Assembly: GCF_023073315.1 (NCBI RefSeq)
Contig: NZ_JADPJH010000026.1
Coordinates: 216,167 to 280,166 of the forward strand
Direction: 5' to 3'
Length of the DNA stretch: 64,000 nucleotides
From: Bradyrhizobium sp. 1
Lineage (GTDB): Bacteria; Pseudomonadota; Alphaproteobacteria; Rhizobiales; Xanthobacteraceae
Shown: one piece after another, positions 9,799-20,143 of the stretch
Position numbering within the stretch: position 1 is the first letter of the stretch
How the letters are laid out: each line of letters opens with the position of its first letter
Position numbers and translations under genes: made by a program
Notes under the pieces: generated by a model
The model's database searches: none
What the model was told of the DNA's origin: nothing
What the model saw: only the letters and a program-made list of their open reading frames with translations

Positions 9799-11490
9799 AT
9801 GAAAATTCGTCTTTCGCTGTCTTCGGCGATCATTGCTTTCGGCATCGTGATCGCCATCGGCTTCACCGCGGTCGTCTCCACCAGCCTGTACGCGCTGCGC
9901 GAGCTCAAGGTCGGCGGTCCGCTCTATTCCGACATCAAGCTCGGCAACGACCTCATCGCGGACATCTTGCCGCCGCCGGAATATGTCATCGAGGCCTATC
10001 TCGAGGCGACGCTGGCCATGCGCGAACCGGACCAGCTGGCGGCCCATGGCGACCGGCTGGTCCAGCTCCGCAAGGATTACGACGAGCGCAAGGCGTTCTG
10101 GGTCGGCTCCAGCCTCTCGGCCGACCTGAAGACCGCGCTGGTGTCGAAGTCCGATGCCGAGGTCCAGAAGTTCTGGAAGCTCCTGTCCGACCAGCTCCTG
10201 CCGGCTCTCAAGGCCAAGGACATGGCCGCCGCCGAGCGCGCCTATGCGCAGCTCAAGGACGCCTACGCCGCGCATCGTGCCGTCATCGACAGCATCGTCG
10301 AGAGCGCCAACAAGCAGAACGCGGACATGGAGAAGCTGGCCGCGGATCGCGACAGTGCGATGCTCTATATCCTCCTCGGCGTCTCCGCCGCGGTCCTGGC
10401 TTTCATCGCCGCCGGCCTGCTTGGCGTCGCGCTCGGTGTGGTGCGCCCGATCGTGCGCATGACCGGGACGATGCAGAAGCTCGCCACCGGGGATCTCGCC
10501 GCCGATATTCCCTTCGCCAACCGGCAGGACGAGGTCGGCTCGATGGCGGGTGCCCTCTTGGTGTTCAAGCAGTCCGCGGTCGAGAATTCCCGCCTGCGCG
10601 AAGAGCAGTTGCGGACGGAGCGGGAGGCCGCGCTGGCCAAGCGCGGCGCACTGCACCAGATGGCCGAAACCGTTGAGCGCGAGACCGGCCGCTCGGTCGA
10701 CACTGCGAGTGCGGCGACGCAAGGCGTGGAACGGGCCGCCGCCAGCCTGTCCGAGATTGCCCGATCGCTGTCCATGGAGTCGCAGGCGGTCGCCTCCGCA
10801 TCCACCCAGGCGCTGGGCAGTTCGCAGGCCGTCTCGGCTGCGGCCCAGGAGCTGAGCGCCTCGATCCGGGAGATCGCGAGCCAGGTCGCGCGTACCAGCG
10901 CGGTAACCAAATCGGCGGTCGCCGGCCGCGAGCAGGCGCGTTCGACCATCCAGGCGCTGGCCGGATCAGTGAAGAAGATCGCCGAAGTCTCCGACCTCAT
11001 CGGCGGCATCGCCGGCCAAACCAATCTCTTGGCGCTCAACGCCACGATCGAGGCGGCGCGCGCCGGTGAGGCCGGCCGCGGCTTCGCGGTGGTCGCCGCC
11101 GAAGTGAAATCCCTCTCCGATCAGACCGCCAAATCCACCGAGGAGATCACCCGGCTGATTGCCGAGATCCAGGCCTCGACGCAGGCCGCGGTCGATGCTG
11201 TCGAGACGATGGGGGGCCACATCGTCGAGATCGACGGCGTCGCAACCTCGGTCGCCGCGGCGATGGAAGAGCAGGACGCCGCGACGCGGGAGATCACGCG
11301 CTCGATCTCCGAATCAGCGTCTGCCGCGAAGGAGGTCTCGGCCAAGATCGGCCATGTCAGCCGCGACGCCGCCTCGGTGAACGAGCGCGCCGCGGAGGTC
11401 AGGCAGGCGATCGCAGGTATGGCGGCCAACCTAGAGCAGTTGCGGTCGGTCGTGGTCCGGACCGTGCGCGATTCGACTGCGGCAGCTTGA
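9799..11490 (+). CDS. Membrane methyl-accepting chemotaxis protein
   Basis: A 563-residue transmembrane chemoreceptor. A signal-anchor helix (about residues 7-29) is followed by a mostly helical periplasmic domain of about 160 residues, a second membrane helix (about 192-216), a HAMP linker and the cytoplasmic signalling domain with the tip NLLALNATIEAARAGEAGRGFAVVA. The ligand-binding region resembles a four-helix bundle type, and its ligand is unknown. It lies directly after the aromatic operon, which raises, but does not show, a role in taxis to aromatic acids. It is preceded by a 190-base gap and has its own promoter region. Confidence 0.9.
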   Translation: MKIRLSLSSAIIAFGIVIAIGFTAVVSTSLYALRELKVGGPLYSDIKLGNDLIADILPPPEYVIEAYLEATLAMREPDQLAAHGDRLVQLRKDYDERKAFWVGSSLSADLKTALVSKSDAEVQKFWKLLSDQLLPALKAKDMAAAERAYAQLKDAYAAHRAVIDSIVESANKQNADMEKLAADRDSAMLYILLGVSAAVLAFIAAGLLGVALGVVRPIVRMTGTMQKLATGDLAADIPFANRQDEVGSMAGALLVFKQSAVENSRLREEQLRTEREAALAKRGALHQMAETVERETGRSVDTASAATQGVERAAASLSEIARSLSMESQAVASASTQALGSSQAVSAAAQELSASIREIASQVARTSAVTKSAVAGREQARSTIQALAGSVKKIAEVSDLIGGIAGQTNLLALNATIEAARAGEAGRGFAVVAAEVKSLSDQTAKSTEEITRLIAEIQASTQAAVDAVETMGGHIVEIDGVATSVAAAMEEQDAATREITRSISESASAAKEVSAKIGHVSRDAASVNERAAEVRQAIAGMAANLEQLRSVVVRTVRDSTAAA

Positions 11491-11538
11491 GCCGGGCATC
11501 AGGTCGGCCGCTGGTGCCCGCGGTGTTGATCGTGCAGT

Positions 11539-12627
11539 ATGGCGCGGGACAGGGGCATCGTGGTCATGACACCTCCACAACTGCCGGCGGTCGTTGAGCC
11601 CGCCCGACTGACGGCGGCGCTGCGCAGGAGCGGCGCGCTGGACGCCGGTGCGGTGCGCGAGGTCAAGGTGCTGCACCAGCGCGACACCGTCGTGTCACAC
11701 ATCATCCGTCTTGGCCTGCGCTATGTCGGGGAATCCGCCGGTGCGCCGCAATCACTGATCCTGAAGACCGCGAATTCCGCTTTCGCAGAGACGCTTGCCA
11801 ATGGTGGCCGGCATGAGGTTGCCTACTACACGCAGCTCGCGATGAAAATGCCGCCGGGACTGGTGCCGCGCCGCTTTGACGGACATTTCGACGAGGAGAG
11901 CCTTACCTGGCACCTGCTGCTCGAGGATCTCACCGATAGCCACGATGTCGCAACACAATGGCCGCTGCCGCCGTCACGCGAGCAAACGAGCGCGATCGTT
12001 ACGACGCTCGCACGCTGGCACGCGGCGTGGTGGGATCATCCCGATCTTGGCGACACCGTCGGCAGCTGGGCGAGCACTGAAGACAGTGCGCAGCACATGG
12101 AGACCTTTGCCGGCCACTACGATCGCTTCGCGGACCTCCTCGGTGATCGCCTCAGCGAGGAGCGGCGCATTCTTTACCGTCGCCTCATCGATCAGTCGGC
12201 CCGATTATCCGAGCGCTATCATTCGCGCCGTCAGCTCAGCATCACCCATGGCGATGCCCATACCTGGAATTTCCTGCTGCCGCGCGCCGGCGTCGCCGAT
12301 ACCGTGCGCATCTTCGATTTCGATCTGTGGGGCATCAACGTCCCGACCAACGACCTCGCCTACATGATGGCGATGCAATGGTATCCGGAACGACGACAGG
12401 CGCTCGAACGCTCCATGCTCAACCTCTACCACGACACGCTGATCGAAAGCGGCATCACAGGCTACACGCGCGGGGCGCTCGATCGCGATTATCGCTGGTC
12501 GGTGCTCTGGCACATCACCAAGCCGGTCTGGCAATGGAGCATCAACATCCCCCCGGTGATCTGGTGGAATAATCTGGAGCGGGTGATGATGGCGGTCGAG
12601 GATTTGGGCTGCGAGGAGCTGTTGTAG
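11539..12627 (+). CDS. Phosphotransferase-family protein (aminoglycoside/choline kinase-like fold)
   Basis: A 362-residue protein of the APH/CHK-like kinase superfamily. The catalytic loop is SITHGDAHTWNFLL (Asp as base, Asn for metal), and the metal-binding aspartate is in IFDFDLWG. LILKTANS in the N lobe contains a lysine that may be the ATP-binding one, and LLLEDLTD is the hinge. Such proteins phosphorylate small hydroxylated molecules. The substrate here cannot be read from the sequence. A GTG at 11560 could be the start instead of the ATG at 11539. It stands alone between a chemoreceptor gene and a repeat-filled gap. Confidence 0.75.
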   Translation: MARDRGIVVMTPPQLPAVVEPARLTAALRRSGALDAGAVREVKVLHQRDTVVSHIIRLGLRYVGESAGAPQSLILKTANSAFAETLANGGRHEVAYYTQLAMKMPPGLVPRRFDGHFDEESLTWHLLLEDLTDSHDVATQWPLPPSREQTSAIVTTLARWHAAWWDHPDLGDTVGSWASTEDSAQHMETFAGHYDRFADLLGDRLSEERRILYRRLIDQSARLSERYHSRRQLSITHGDAHTWNFLLPRAGVADTVRIFDFDLWGINVPTNDLAYMMAMQWYPERRQALERSMLNLYHDTLIESGITGYTRGALDRDYRWSVLWHITKPVWQWSINIPPVIWWNNLERVMMAVEDLGCEELL

Positions 12628-12636
12628 TCGGTGTGT

Positions 12637-12757
12637 GTCCCGGGCGCGGCGCAGCGTGTAGCGCTGCGCCGCAGAACCGGGACCCATCGTGTCGTGGACA
12701 TGGGCCCCGGCTCAGCAGCGCACCGCCGAAGAGGCGCTGCGCTGCGTCCGGGGCAGG
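12637..12757. repeat. Dispersed hairpin repeat, GGGAC type
   Basis: Nested inverted repeats: GTCCCGG (12637-12643) pairs with CCGGGAC (12677-12683), enclosing an 11-bp stem GCGGCGCAGCG/CGCTGCGCCGC. A second GC-rich part continues to about 12757. It fills the space between two convergent genes and probably also ends transcription. It resembles the element at 46523-46664 in its GGGACCCAT arm. Confidence 0.65.
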
Positions 12758-12763
12758 AGAGAC

Positions 12764-14320
12764 CTACTCCATCACCGCGTGTTCCGGCCCCGCCGACTGC
12801 TTGCGTAGCGTCGCCTTGGTCGAGCCGATCATCAGGGCGAGCGGGATGGTGCAGAGGATGAAGACCATCACCAGCATATAGTCGTGCGCAAACGCGATAA
12901 TCTGCGCCTGCACGCTCACCATTCTGTCGGCCATGGCGCGGCCGGCGTCGGTGGAGAGGTTGATCAGGCCGCTGACGCTGGGCATCTGGAGCGCGTGGTT
13001 GAACGGGTTGATGTGCTCGGACAGGATCGCATAAGTCTTGCGCGTGCCCTGCGTCAGTTCCGCGACGACGATGGAAATGCCGACCGAACTCGCGACGTTG
13101 CGCATCAACGTCAGCATCGAGGTTCCGTCGGTGCGCAGATGGTTCGGCAGCGACAGGAACGCAACCGTCGAGAGCGGGACGAAGACGAGGCCGAAACCGA
13201 AGCCCTGGATCACGCTGACGATGACGATCTCCGGCACCTGGGTCTGGTCAGTCCAGCCGGTCATCTGGAACAGCGATGCCGCCGTCAGCGTCAGGCCGGT
13301 GATGATCAGCGTGCGCGCCTCAATGTAGCGCATGATGCGGCCGACCATCATCATGGCGAAGAAAGTCCCGAAGCCGCGGCTCGCGAGCAGGCCACCGGCG
13401 GTCATGATGGGATAGCCGACGACGTTCTGAAGATAGGGCGAGGCCAGCGCCATGGTGGAGTACAGCACGAGCCCCATCACCGTCATGAAAATGCAGCCGG
13501 TCAGGAAGTTGCGGTCTTTGAACAGCGCGAACTGGATGAACGGCCGTGTGGTTGTGAACGAGTGGGCGAAGAAATAGTAGAACGCTATCCCAGAGATGGC
13601 GAACTCGGTCACGATCTCGACCGATTGGAACCAGTCGAGCTGTTCGCCGCGGTCGAGCGCGAGTTGGAGTGCGCCGATCCCGATCGCCAGCGCGGCAAAG
13701 CCGAACCAATCGAATTTCAGGCTGAGATTCTTGTCGGTCTCATCCATGAAGATGCTGAGCCCGAGCACCGTGATCGCGCCGAACGGGATGTTGACGAAGA
13801 ACACCCAGTGCCAGGAATAGCTCTCGGTCAGCCATGCACCTAACGAAGGTCCCATGATCGGGCCCATCATCACGCCCATGCCCCAGATCGACATTGCCGT
13901 GGCGCGCTCCTGGAGCGTGTAATAGTCGAGCATGACGGATTGCGACAACGGCACCAGCGCTGCGCCGAACACGCCCTGCAGCAGCCGGAACAGCACCATC
14001 TGGTTGATGTCCTGCGCGAGGCCGCACATTACCGAGGCGAAGGTGAAGCCGGCCGCGCAGATGATGAAGATGCGCTTGCGGCCGAAGCGGTTGGAGATCC
14101 AGCCCACCGGCGCCGTCATAATCGCGGCGGCGACGATGTAGGAGGTCAGCACCCAGTTGATCTGGTCCTGGGACGCCGACAGCGTGCCCTGCATGTAGGG
14201 CAGCGCGACGTTGGCGATGGTGGTGTCCAGCGCCTGCATGATGGTCGCAGTCATGGCGCAGATCGTCACCATGTTCCGGCGCAGGCCGGGGACCATCAGG
14301 GCGGGATTCGACTCCGCCAT
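12764..14320 (-). CDS. emrB: DHA2-family MFS multidrug exporter, inner-membrane pump (EmrB-like)
   Basis: A 518-residue pump with about 14 predicted membrane helices. The motif LDTTIANVALPYMQG near residue 28 and NRFGRKRIF in the first loop are typical of DHA2 drug:H+ antiporters. The start at 14320 lies four bases after the emrA stop codon, with AAGGAC upstream. A longer frame to 14419 would overlap emrA and is rejected. With the EmrA-like adaptor it would form an inner-membrane/periplasmic export unit joined to an outer-membrane channel encoded elsewhere. Regulation is probably by the MarR protein at the head of the operon. Confidence 0.92.
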   Translation of the reverse strand: MAESNPALMVPGLRRNMVTICAMTATIMQALDTTIANVALPYMQGTLSASQDQINWVLTSYIVAAAIMTAPVGWISNRFGRKRIFIICAAGFTFASVMCGLAQDINQMVLFRLLQGVFGAALVPLSQSVMLDYYTLQERATAMSIWGMGVMMGPIMGPSLGAWLTESYSWHWVFFVNIPFGAITVLGLSIFMDETDKNLSLKFDWFGFAALAIGIGALQLALDRGEQLDWFQSVEIVTEFAISGIAFYYFFAHSFTTTRPFIQFALFKDRNFLTGCIFMTVMGLVLYSTMALASPYLQNVVGYPIMTAGGLLASRGFGTFFAMMMVGRIMRYIEARTLIITGLTLTAASLFQMTGWTDQTQVPEIVIVSVIQGFGFGLVFVPLSTVAFLSLPNHLRTDGTSMLTLMRNVASSVGISIVVAELTQGTRKTYAILSEHINPFNHALQMPSVSGLINLSTDAGRAMADRMVSVQAQIIAFAHDYMLVMVFILCTIPLALMIGSTKATLRKQSAGPEHAVME

Positions 14321-14324
14321 CGTC

Positions 14325-15500
14325 TCAGTCCTTGTCCTGATCTTTGTCTTGGCTCGCAGTCGCCGACAGGCCGAGCAGGCCGGCGAGCGAGCGCTGGTGG
14401 CCGGTGTCGATGGTGGCATAAACGCTCATGCCGGCCTTCAGCTTCCGCACGTATTTGTCGGTCTCGTCGAAATAGATGCGGATCGGCACGCGCTGCACGA
14501 CCTTGACGAAATTGCCGGTCGCGTTCTGCGGCGGCAGGATCGCGAACTGCGCGCCGGTGCCGGGCGAGAGCGAGCCGATCTTGCCCTTGAAGACGTGGTT
14601 CGGGAACGCATCGACTTCGAGGGTAACGGCCTGTCCCTCAGTAACGTGGGTGAGGTCGCTTTCCTTCGGGTTGGCGTCGACCCAGGGATGGGCAACGTCG
14701 ATGATGGAGAACACCGGTGTGCCGGCCGTGACGTAGCGGCCGAGCTGGATCTGCTCGACCTGAGTGGCAACGCCGCCCATCGGCGCGCGCAGCACCGCGT
14801 GATCGAGATTGCGCTGGGCCTCGTCGAGCTTCGCCTTCGCCTGGACGTAGGGCGGGAATTGTTCAAGCGGCAGATCGGGATTGCCGAGCAGCTGGGTCTT
14901 CGCATTGGACAGCTGCTGCTTGACGAACTGCGTTTGGGCGCCGGCGGTGACGAGCGCATTGGCGGCGTTGTCGAGGTCGAGCTGCGAGCCGAAATTGCTC
15001 TTCACCAGCGACCGCTTGCGCTCGACGTCGCGCTGCTTCAGGTCGACGCCCTGCTGCGCCAAATCGAGCATCTGCGCGTAGATCTTGATGTTGGCGATCA
15101 GATTGTCATAGGTCGTACGAGACTGGTCGAGCGCGGCCTTGGCCTGATCGACGGCAAGGCGGAACGGCACGGGATCAATCTCGAACAGCTCGTCGCCCTG
15201 CTTGACGATCTGGCCCTCCTTCACGACGACCTTCTCGATCTTGCCGGAAATGTCGGGCGTCACCAGCACCTTCTGTGCGCCGACATAGGCATCGTCGGTG
15301 CCAACATAGCGGCCACCGTTGAGATAGAAGGTGATGCCGGCGATGGCGACGACGATTGGCAGCACGACCATCAGCAGGAATCGCCGATAGCGGCGCAGGC
15401 CTGCCAGCAGGCGGCGGCGCGGATTGGTGCCGGCCTTCTTGGTGGGCTTGCCGCTGTCGATCTTCTGCTCGGGCTGGAACTTGAGAACCTGATCAGCCAT
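14325..15500 (-). CDS. emrA: HlyD-family membrane fusion protein (EmrA-like)
   Basis: A 391-residue periplasmic adaptor. One N-terminal membrane helix (about residues 38-60) anchors it. Next come the lipoyl half-motif YVGTDDAYVGAQ, a coiled-coil hairpin, the second lipoyl half (VLRAPMGGVATQVEQIQLGRYVTAG) and a beta-barrel with VDANPKESDL. This is the partner of the MFS pump immediately downstream. Its start overlaps the marR coding end by eight bases, which indicates translational coupling. Confidence 0.93.
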   Translation of the reverse strand: MADQVLKFQPEQKIDSGKPTKKAGTNPRRRLLAGLRRYRRFLLMVVLPIVVAIAGITFYLNGGRYVGTDDAYVGAQKVLVTPDISGKIEKVVVKEGQIVKQGDELFEIDPVPFRLAVDQAKAALDQSRTTYDNLIANIKIYAQMLDLAQQGVDLKQRDVERKRSLVKSNFGSQLDLDNAANALVTAGAQTQFVKQQLSNAKTQLLGNPDLPLEQFPPYVQAKAKLDEAQRNLDHAVLRAPMGGVATQVEQIQLGRYVTAGTPVFSIIDVAHPWVDANPKESDLTHVTEGQAVTLEVDAFPNHVFKGKIGSLSPGTGAQFAILPPQNATGNFVKVVQRVPIRIYFDETDKYVRKLKAGMSVYATIDTGHQRSLAGLLGLSATASQDKDQDKD

Positions 15501-15975
15501 AGCGCTGCTCCTTACGCGCTTGTTCCGCTCCGCTGGTCTGGATGGCGTTTCGCACGTTTTCCTTGATTGATTCGAGTTGGGTGAGAAGACGGTGGGCGTC
15601 CGCCGGGCTGATGCCCTCGAGCGCGTTGGCCGTAAGCTCCGACTTCAGGCCGCTCATCTTGCCGAGCAACGATCGTCCGGCCTTCTTGAGGTACAGGCGC
15701 TTGACGCGGCGGTCCGAGGCGTCGTTGCGGCGCTCGATCCAGTCGCTGTCGCAGAGCTTGTCGATCAGCCGCGTCAGTGTGATCGGCTGCATCTCCAGAA
15801 GTTCGGCGAGTTCCGACTGCTTCATGCCCTCGCTGCGCTCGACCTTTGACAGCACGGCCCATTGGGCGCGGGTGATGCCGAAGCGCGATGCCTCCTTGTC
15901 GGCGTAGACGCGGAGCAGGCGGTAGAGTTCACCGAGCGTGAACAGGAAGTTCTGGTCGACCGACCCGCGGGTCAT
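15493..15975 (-). CDS. MarR-family transcriptional regulator of the efflux operon
   Basis: A 160-residue winged-helix repressor. The recognition region (MKQSELAELLEMQPITLTRLIDKLCDSDWIERR-type segment, about residues 52-85) and the wing with DRRVKRLYL are standard MarR features. The ATG at 15975 has GGAG nine bases upstream. A TTG five codons earlier is the alternative start. It is the first gene of marR-emrA-emrB, an arrangement in which the repressor usually binds its own promoter and is released by the pump's substrates. A matching palindrome lies 30 bases upstream. Confidence 0.9.
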   Translation of the reverse strand: MTRGSVDQNFLFTLGELYRLLRVYADKEASRFGITRAQWAVLSKVERSEGMKQSELAELLEMQPITLTRLIDKLCDSDWIERRNDASDRRVKRLYLKKAGRSLLGKMSGLKSELTANALEGISPADAHRLLTQLESIKENVRNAIQTSGAEQARKEQRYG

Positions 15976-16004
15976 AAACTTTGTCTCCAATGAGCTTGAC
16001 TATG

Positions 16005-16018
16005 ATAAGCAAGCTTAT
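16005..16018. promoter_or_regulatory. Candidate MarR operator
   Basis: ATAAGC-AA-GCTTAT is a perfect 6-bp inverted repeat in an AT-rich patch between marR and the divergent Fur-family gene. Its size and position fit a MarR dimer site overlapping the marR promoter. Confidence 0.5.
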
Positions 16019-16131
16019 GATTATTTCATGGCGGCTTAACGGGACGCTGTCCCGCGGCAACAGCATGGCTGGCAGCCGTGCGGCCGGTCGCGCTTTGGGT
16101 TCCCTCGCCGAAATGCTAGAACGCCGATCCC

Positions 16132-16626
16132 ATGACCTTCGCGAAGCCGGCATTTCCGACGCCTGACCATGATCACGGCCGCTGCACCGCGGACGCGCTG
16201 TCGCATGCCGAGGCGGTCTGCACGCAGCGGGCGCAGAAATTCACACCTATACGCCGCCAGGTGCTGGGGGCGTTACTCTCCAGCCATCGCCCGCTCGGCG
16301 CCTATGAGGTGATCGACGAATTGGCAAAATCGATGCCGCGGCCGGCGCCGATCACGGTCTATCGTGCTCTCGATTTCTTGATGGCCAACGGCCTCGTGCA
16401 CCGCATCGAGAGCCGCAACGCCTATCTTGCCTGCGCCGCCCATGACCATGACGCGACTTCGGCGGTGGCGTTCCTGATCTGCGAGCGCTGTGGTTTGGTC
16501 GGCGAGATCCCGTCGACGTCCTTCGCCGGGGATCTCAACGCCGCGGCGCGAGCGTCAGGCTTCGCACCAAAGCTGTCCGTGGTGGAGATCACGGGCGTCT
16601 GCACCCATTGTCAGAAAGCTGCATAA
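16132..16626 (+). CDS. zur: Fur-family metalloregulator, probably zinc-responsive (Zur)
   Basis: A 164-residue Fur-superfamily repressor. Residues about 30-90 form the winged helix (FTPIRRQVLGALL, APITVYRALDFLMANGLVHRIE). The dimerisation half carries the structural zinc cysteines ICERCG and CTHC, and the His-rich AAHDHD segment. Zur-type proteins repress zinc uptake when zinc is plentiful. The absence of the HHHDH signature of true Fur and the two CxxC pairs favour Zur, but Fur or PerR subtypes cannot be excluded. No znuABC genes lie nearby. It is divergent from marR and followed closely by a DMT transporter. Confidence 0.78.
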   Translation: MTFAKPAFPTPDHDHGRCTADALSHAEAVCTQRAQKFTPIRRQVLGALLSSHRPLGAYEVIDELAKSMPRPAPITVYRALDFLMANGLVHRIESRNAYLACAAHDHDATSAVAFLICERCGLVGEIPSTSFAGDLNAAARASGFAPKLSVVEITGVCTHCQKAA

Positions 16627-16661
16627 GCAACAACGGCGGCCAAGCCGGTATCCGGGAAGAC

Positions 16662-17615
16662 ATGTCCTCACCTCAAATCAACCCATCCGCCGCGCGCCCT
16701 CTCAGTGCCGGCGCCATCGCCCTGATGCTGATGCTGTGCCTGACCTGGGGCTTCAACCAGATTGCGGTGAAGCTGGTGCTGCCGGAGATTCCGCCGATGC
16801 TCCAGGCCACGATCCGCTCGATCGGCGCGCTGCCGGTGTTGTTCATTATCGGCACGTTTCGCGGCGTCAAATTCTTCGAACGTGACGGCACCTGGAAGGC
16901 CGGGCTGATCGCCGGACTGATGTTCGGCATCGAGTTCGTGCTGATCTACCAGGGCCTGCGCTTCACGCCGGCGTCCCGCGCAGTGGTGTTCCTCTACACC
17001 GCGCCGTTCTTCGTCGCGCTCGGCGCCTACCAGGTGCTCGGCGAGCGACTCGGCGGCACGCAATGGCTGGGTCTGGCCGTGAGCTTTGCCGGCGTCGCGC
17101 TCGCGATCGGCGTGCCGCAGCCGGATGTCGATGCCAAGGTGCTGCTCGGCGACCTCATGATCGTCGGCGGTGCCGGGCTGTGGGCGGCGACCACGCTGGT
17201 CGCCAAGAGCACGCGGCTGCGCTTCATCGCGCCCGAGAAGGCGCTGGGCTATCAGGTCGCGACCTCGATCCCGATCCTGGGCCTTGCCGCCTGGCTGTTC
17301 GGCGAGACCATCCCCCACACGCCGTCGCCGCAGTCCATGGTGCTGGTGGCCTTCCAGGCGATCTGGGTGGTGGGAACCACGTTCACGCTTTGGTTCGCGC
17401 TGGTGAAGACCTATTCGGCCAGCAAATTGTCGGCTTTTACCTTCATCACCCCTTTGTTTGGCGTGGTGGGTAGCTATTTCATCATGCACGACACCCTGAG
17501 CCTGACATTCGGGGCCGCCGCGGTCCTTGTAATTGCTGGGCTTTTTCTGGTTAACCGTCCCAGCCAATCCGCTGCGGCGCCGCGCGATGCATTGCTGAAC
17601 GTCACCAAAACCTGA
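16662..17615 (+). CDS. DMT-superfamily transporter (EamA domains)
   Basis: A 317-residue inner-membrane protein with ten predicted helices in two EamA repeats (about 12-145 and 160-305). The motif LTWGFNQIAVK opens the first repeat, and TPASRAVVFLYTAPFFVAL ends its conserved core. Such proteins usually export amino acids or small metabolites. The ATG at 16662 follows GGGAAG. The stop is 12 bases before ispG, so the two may be co-transcribed, although no functional link is evident. Confidence 0.85.
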   Translation: MSSPQINPSAARPLSAGAIALMLMLCLTWGFNQIAVKLVLPEIPPMLQATIRSIGALPVLFIIGTFRGVKFFERDGTWKAGLIAGLMFGIEFVLIYQGLRFTPASRAVVFLYTAPFFVALGAYQVLGERLGGTQWLGLAVSFAGVALAIGVPQPDVDAKVLLGDLMIVGGAGLWAATTLVAKSTRLRFIAPEKALGYQVATSIPILGLAAWLFGETIPHTPSPQSMVLVAFQAIWVVGTTFTLWFALVKTYSASKLSAFTFITPLFGVVGSYFIMHDTLSLTFGAAAVLVIAGLFLVNRPSQSAAAPRDALLNVTKT

Positions 17616-17627
17616 TATTTGGACCCC

Positions 17628-18911
<1,284 letters not shown>

Positions 18912-18933
18912 GCGTCTCCCAAACATCGAATGC

Positions 18934-19014
18934 GTAGGGCGGGTTGGCGAAGCGTAACCCGCCTTATTTTTGCGTGTGCGAAGTGGCGGGTTACGCTTCG
19001 CCAACCCGCCCTAT
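18934..19014. repeat. Dispersed hairpin repeat, family A, copy 2
   Basis: About 81 bp with long nearly perfect inverted arms: GTAGGGCGGGTTGGCGAAGC on the left is mirrored by GCTTCGCCAACCCGCCCTAT on the right, and each arm contains its own smaller hairpin. It lies after ispG. Confidence 0.85.
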
Positions 19015-19057
19015 ATTGCTACGATGGCTCCCAATCAAAATGATCGGGAGACACGCC

Positions 19058-19954
19058 ATGAGCTCACTCGCCGGCAAGCAGGGTCCGCGTTACCGCCACA
19101 CGGCGGAAGACGGCGCACCTTACGAGACCATCGCGGTCGAAAAGCTCACGCCCATCATCGGCGCGGAAATCTCCGGCGTCGACATCGGCAAGCTCGTCTC
19201 GGACGATGCCCGCTCCAACCAGCAGATGGATGAGATCCATCGTGCGCTGGCCGAGAACCTGGTCATATTCTTCCGCGACCAGGAGATCACGCCAAAGCAG
19301 CATCTTGCTTTCGGTCGCAAGTTCGGCGAGCTGCATTTTCATCCTGCCGCGCCGCACGAGGACGAAGACCCGGCGCTGATGAAGATCTACGCCGACAAGA
19401 ACTCGCCGCGCGCCAATGGCGAGGGCTGGCATTCCGACGTGTCCTGCGATCTCGAACCGCCGATGGGCTCGATCCTCTACATCAAGCAGTGCCCGCCGCG
19501 TGGCGGCGACACGCTGTTCGCCAACATGTATGCCGCCTATGAGGCGCTGTCGGATCGCATGAAGGCTTATCTCGACGGACTGACCGCGCTGCACGACGGC
19601 GAGCCGATCTATCGCGGGCTCTACGCGAACTACGGCGTTGCCGACCGTCCGTCCTATCCCAGCGCCGAGCATCCGGTGGTGCGCACCCATCCGGTCACGG
19701 GCAGGAAGGCGCTCTACGTCAATCGTGGCTTCACCCGCCACATCAACGGCGTCCCGCGCGACGAGAGCGACGCGATGCTGGCCTATCTCTACCAGCACGC
19801 CGAGAACCCATTGTTCCAGTGCCGTTTCCGCTGGACCGAGAACGCCATCGCCTTCTGGGACAACCGCTGCGCCCAGCACCGCGCGATGTGGGATTACTGG
19901 CCGCACACGCGGTCGGGGACGCGGGTGACGGTGAAGGGGGAGCGGCCGGTGTGA
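19058..19954 (+). CDS. TauD/TfdA-family Fe(II)/2-oxoglutarate dioxygenase
   Basis: A 298-residue non-haem iron oxygenase. The iron-binding HxD is H125/D127 in GEGWHSDVSC, the distal histidine is in CAQHRAMWDYWP, and the downstream arginine in SGTRVTVKGERP would bind 2-oxoglutarate. Family members hydroxylate taurine, alkyl sulfates, chlorophenoxyacetate or similar acids. The substrate here is unknown. The ATG at 19058 has CGGGAG upstream. An earlier in-frame start would translate the repeat and is rejected. Repeats flank the gene on both sides, so it is a single-gene unit. Confidence 0.88.
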   Translation: MSSLAGKQGPRYRHTAEDGAPYETIAVEKLTPIIGAEISGVDIGKLVSDDARSNQQMDEIHRALAENLVIFFRDQEITPKQHLAFGRKFGELHFHPAAPHEDEDPALMKIYADKNSPRANGEGWHSDVSCDLEPPMGSILYIKQCPPRGGDTLFANMYAAYEALSDRMKAYLDGLTALHDGEPIYRGLYANYGVADRPSYPSAEHPVVRTHPVTGRKALYVNRGFTRHINGVPRDESDAMLAYLYQHAENPLFQCRFRWTENAIAFWDNRCAQHRAMWDYWPHTRSGTRVTVKGERPV

Positions 19955-19959
19955 TTGGC

Positions 19960-20069
19960 GTAGGGCGGATTAGCGAAGCGTAATCCGCCACTTTTATCGC
20001 GGTGAGAGAAGTGGTGGGTTACGCCCAGCGAACTGCGCTTCGCGCATTCGCAAGGCTAATCCACCCTAC
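19960..20069. repeat. Dispersed hairpin repeat, family A, copy 3
   Basis: About 110 bp from GTAGGGCGGATTAGCGAAGC to its near complement GGCTAATCCACCCTAC, with an extra internal segment compared with copy 2. It separates the TauD-type gene from the Rieske oxygenase gene. Confidence 0.8.
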
Positions 20070-20143
20070 GACAGCCGTTCTTGCGTTGACGTCCTCCCGC
20101 TCCCGCGCCAATCTTCCGGAAAACAAATTCGGGAGGATCAGCC

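Noticed and set aside
18944..19057. In-frame N-terminal extension of the TauD-type gene
   Set aside because: It would translate the dispersed repeat; the ATG at 19058 has a ribosome site and matches the start of the family.
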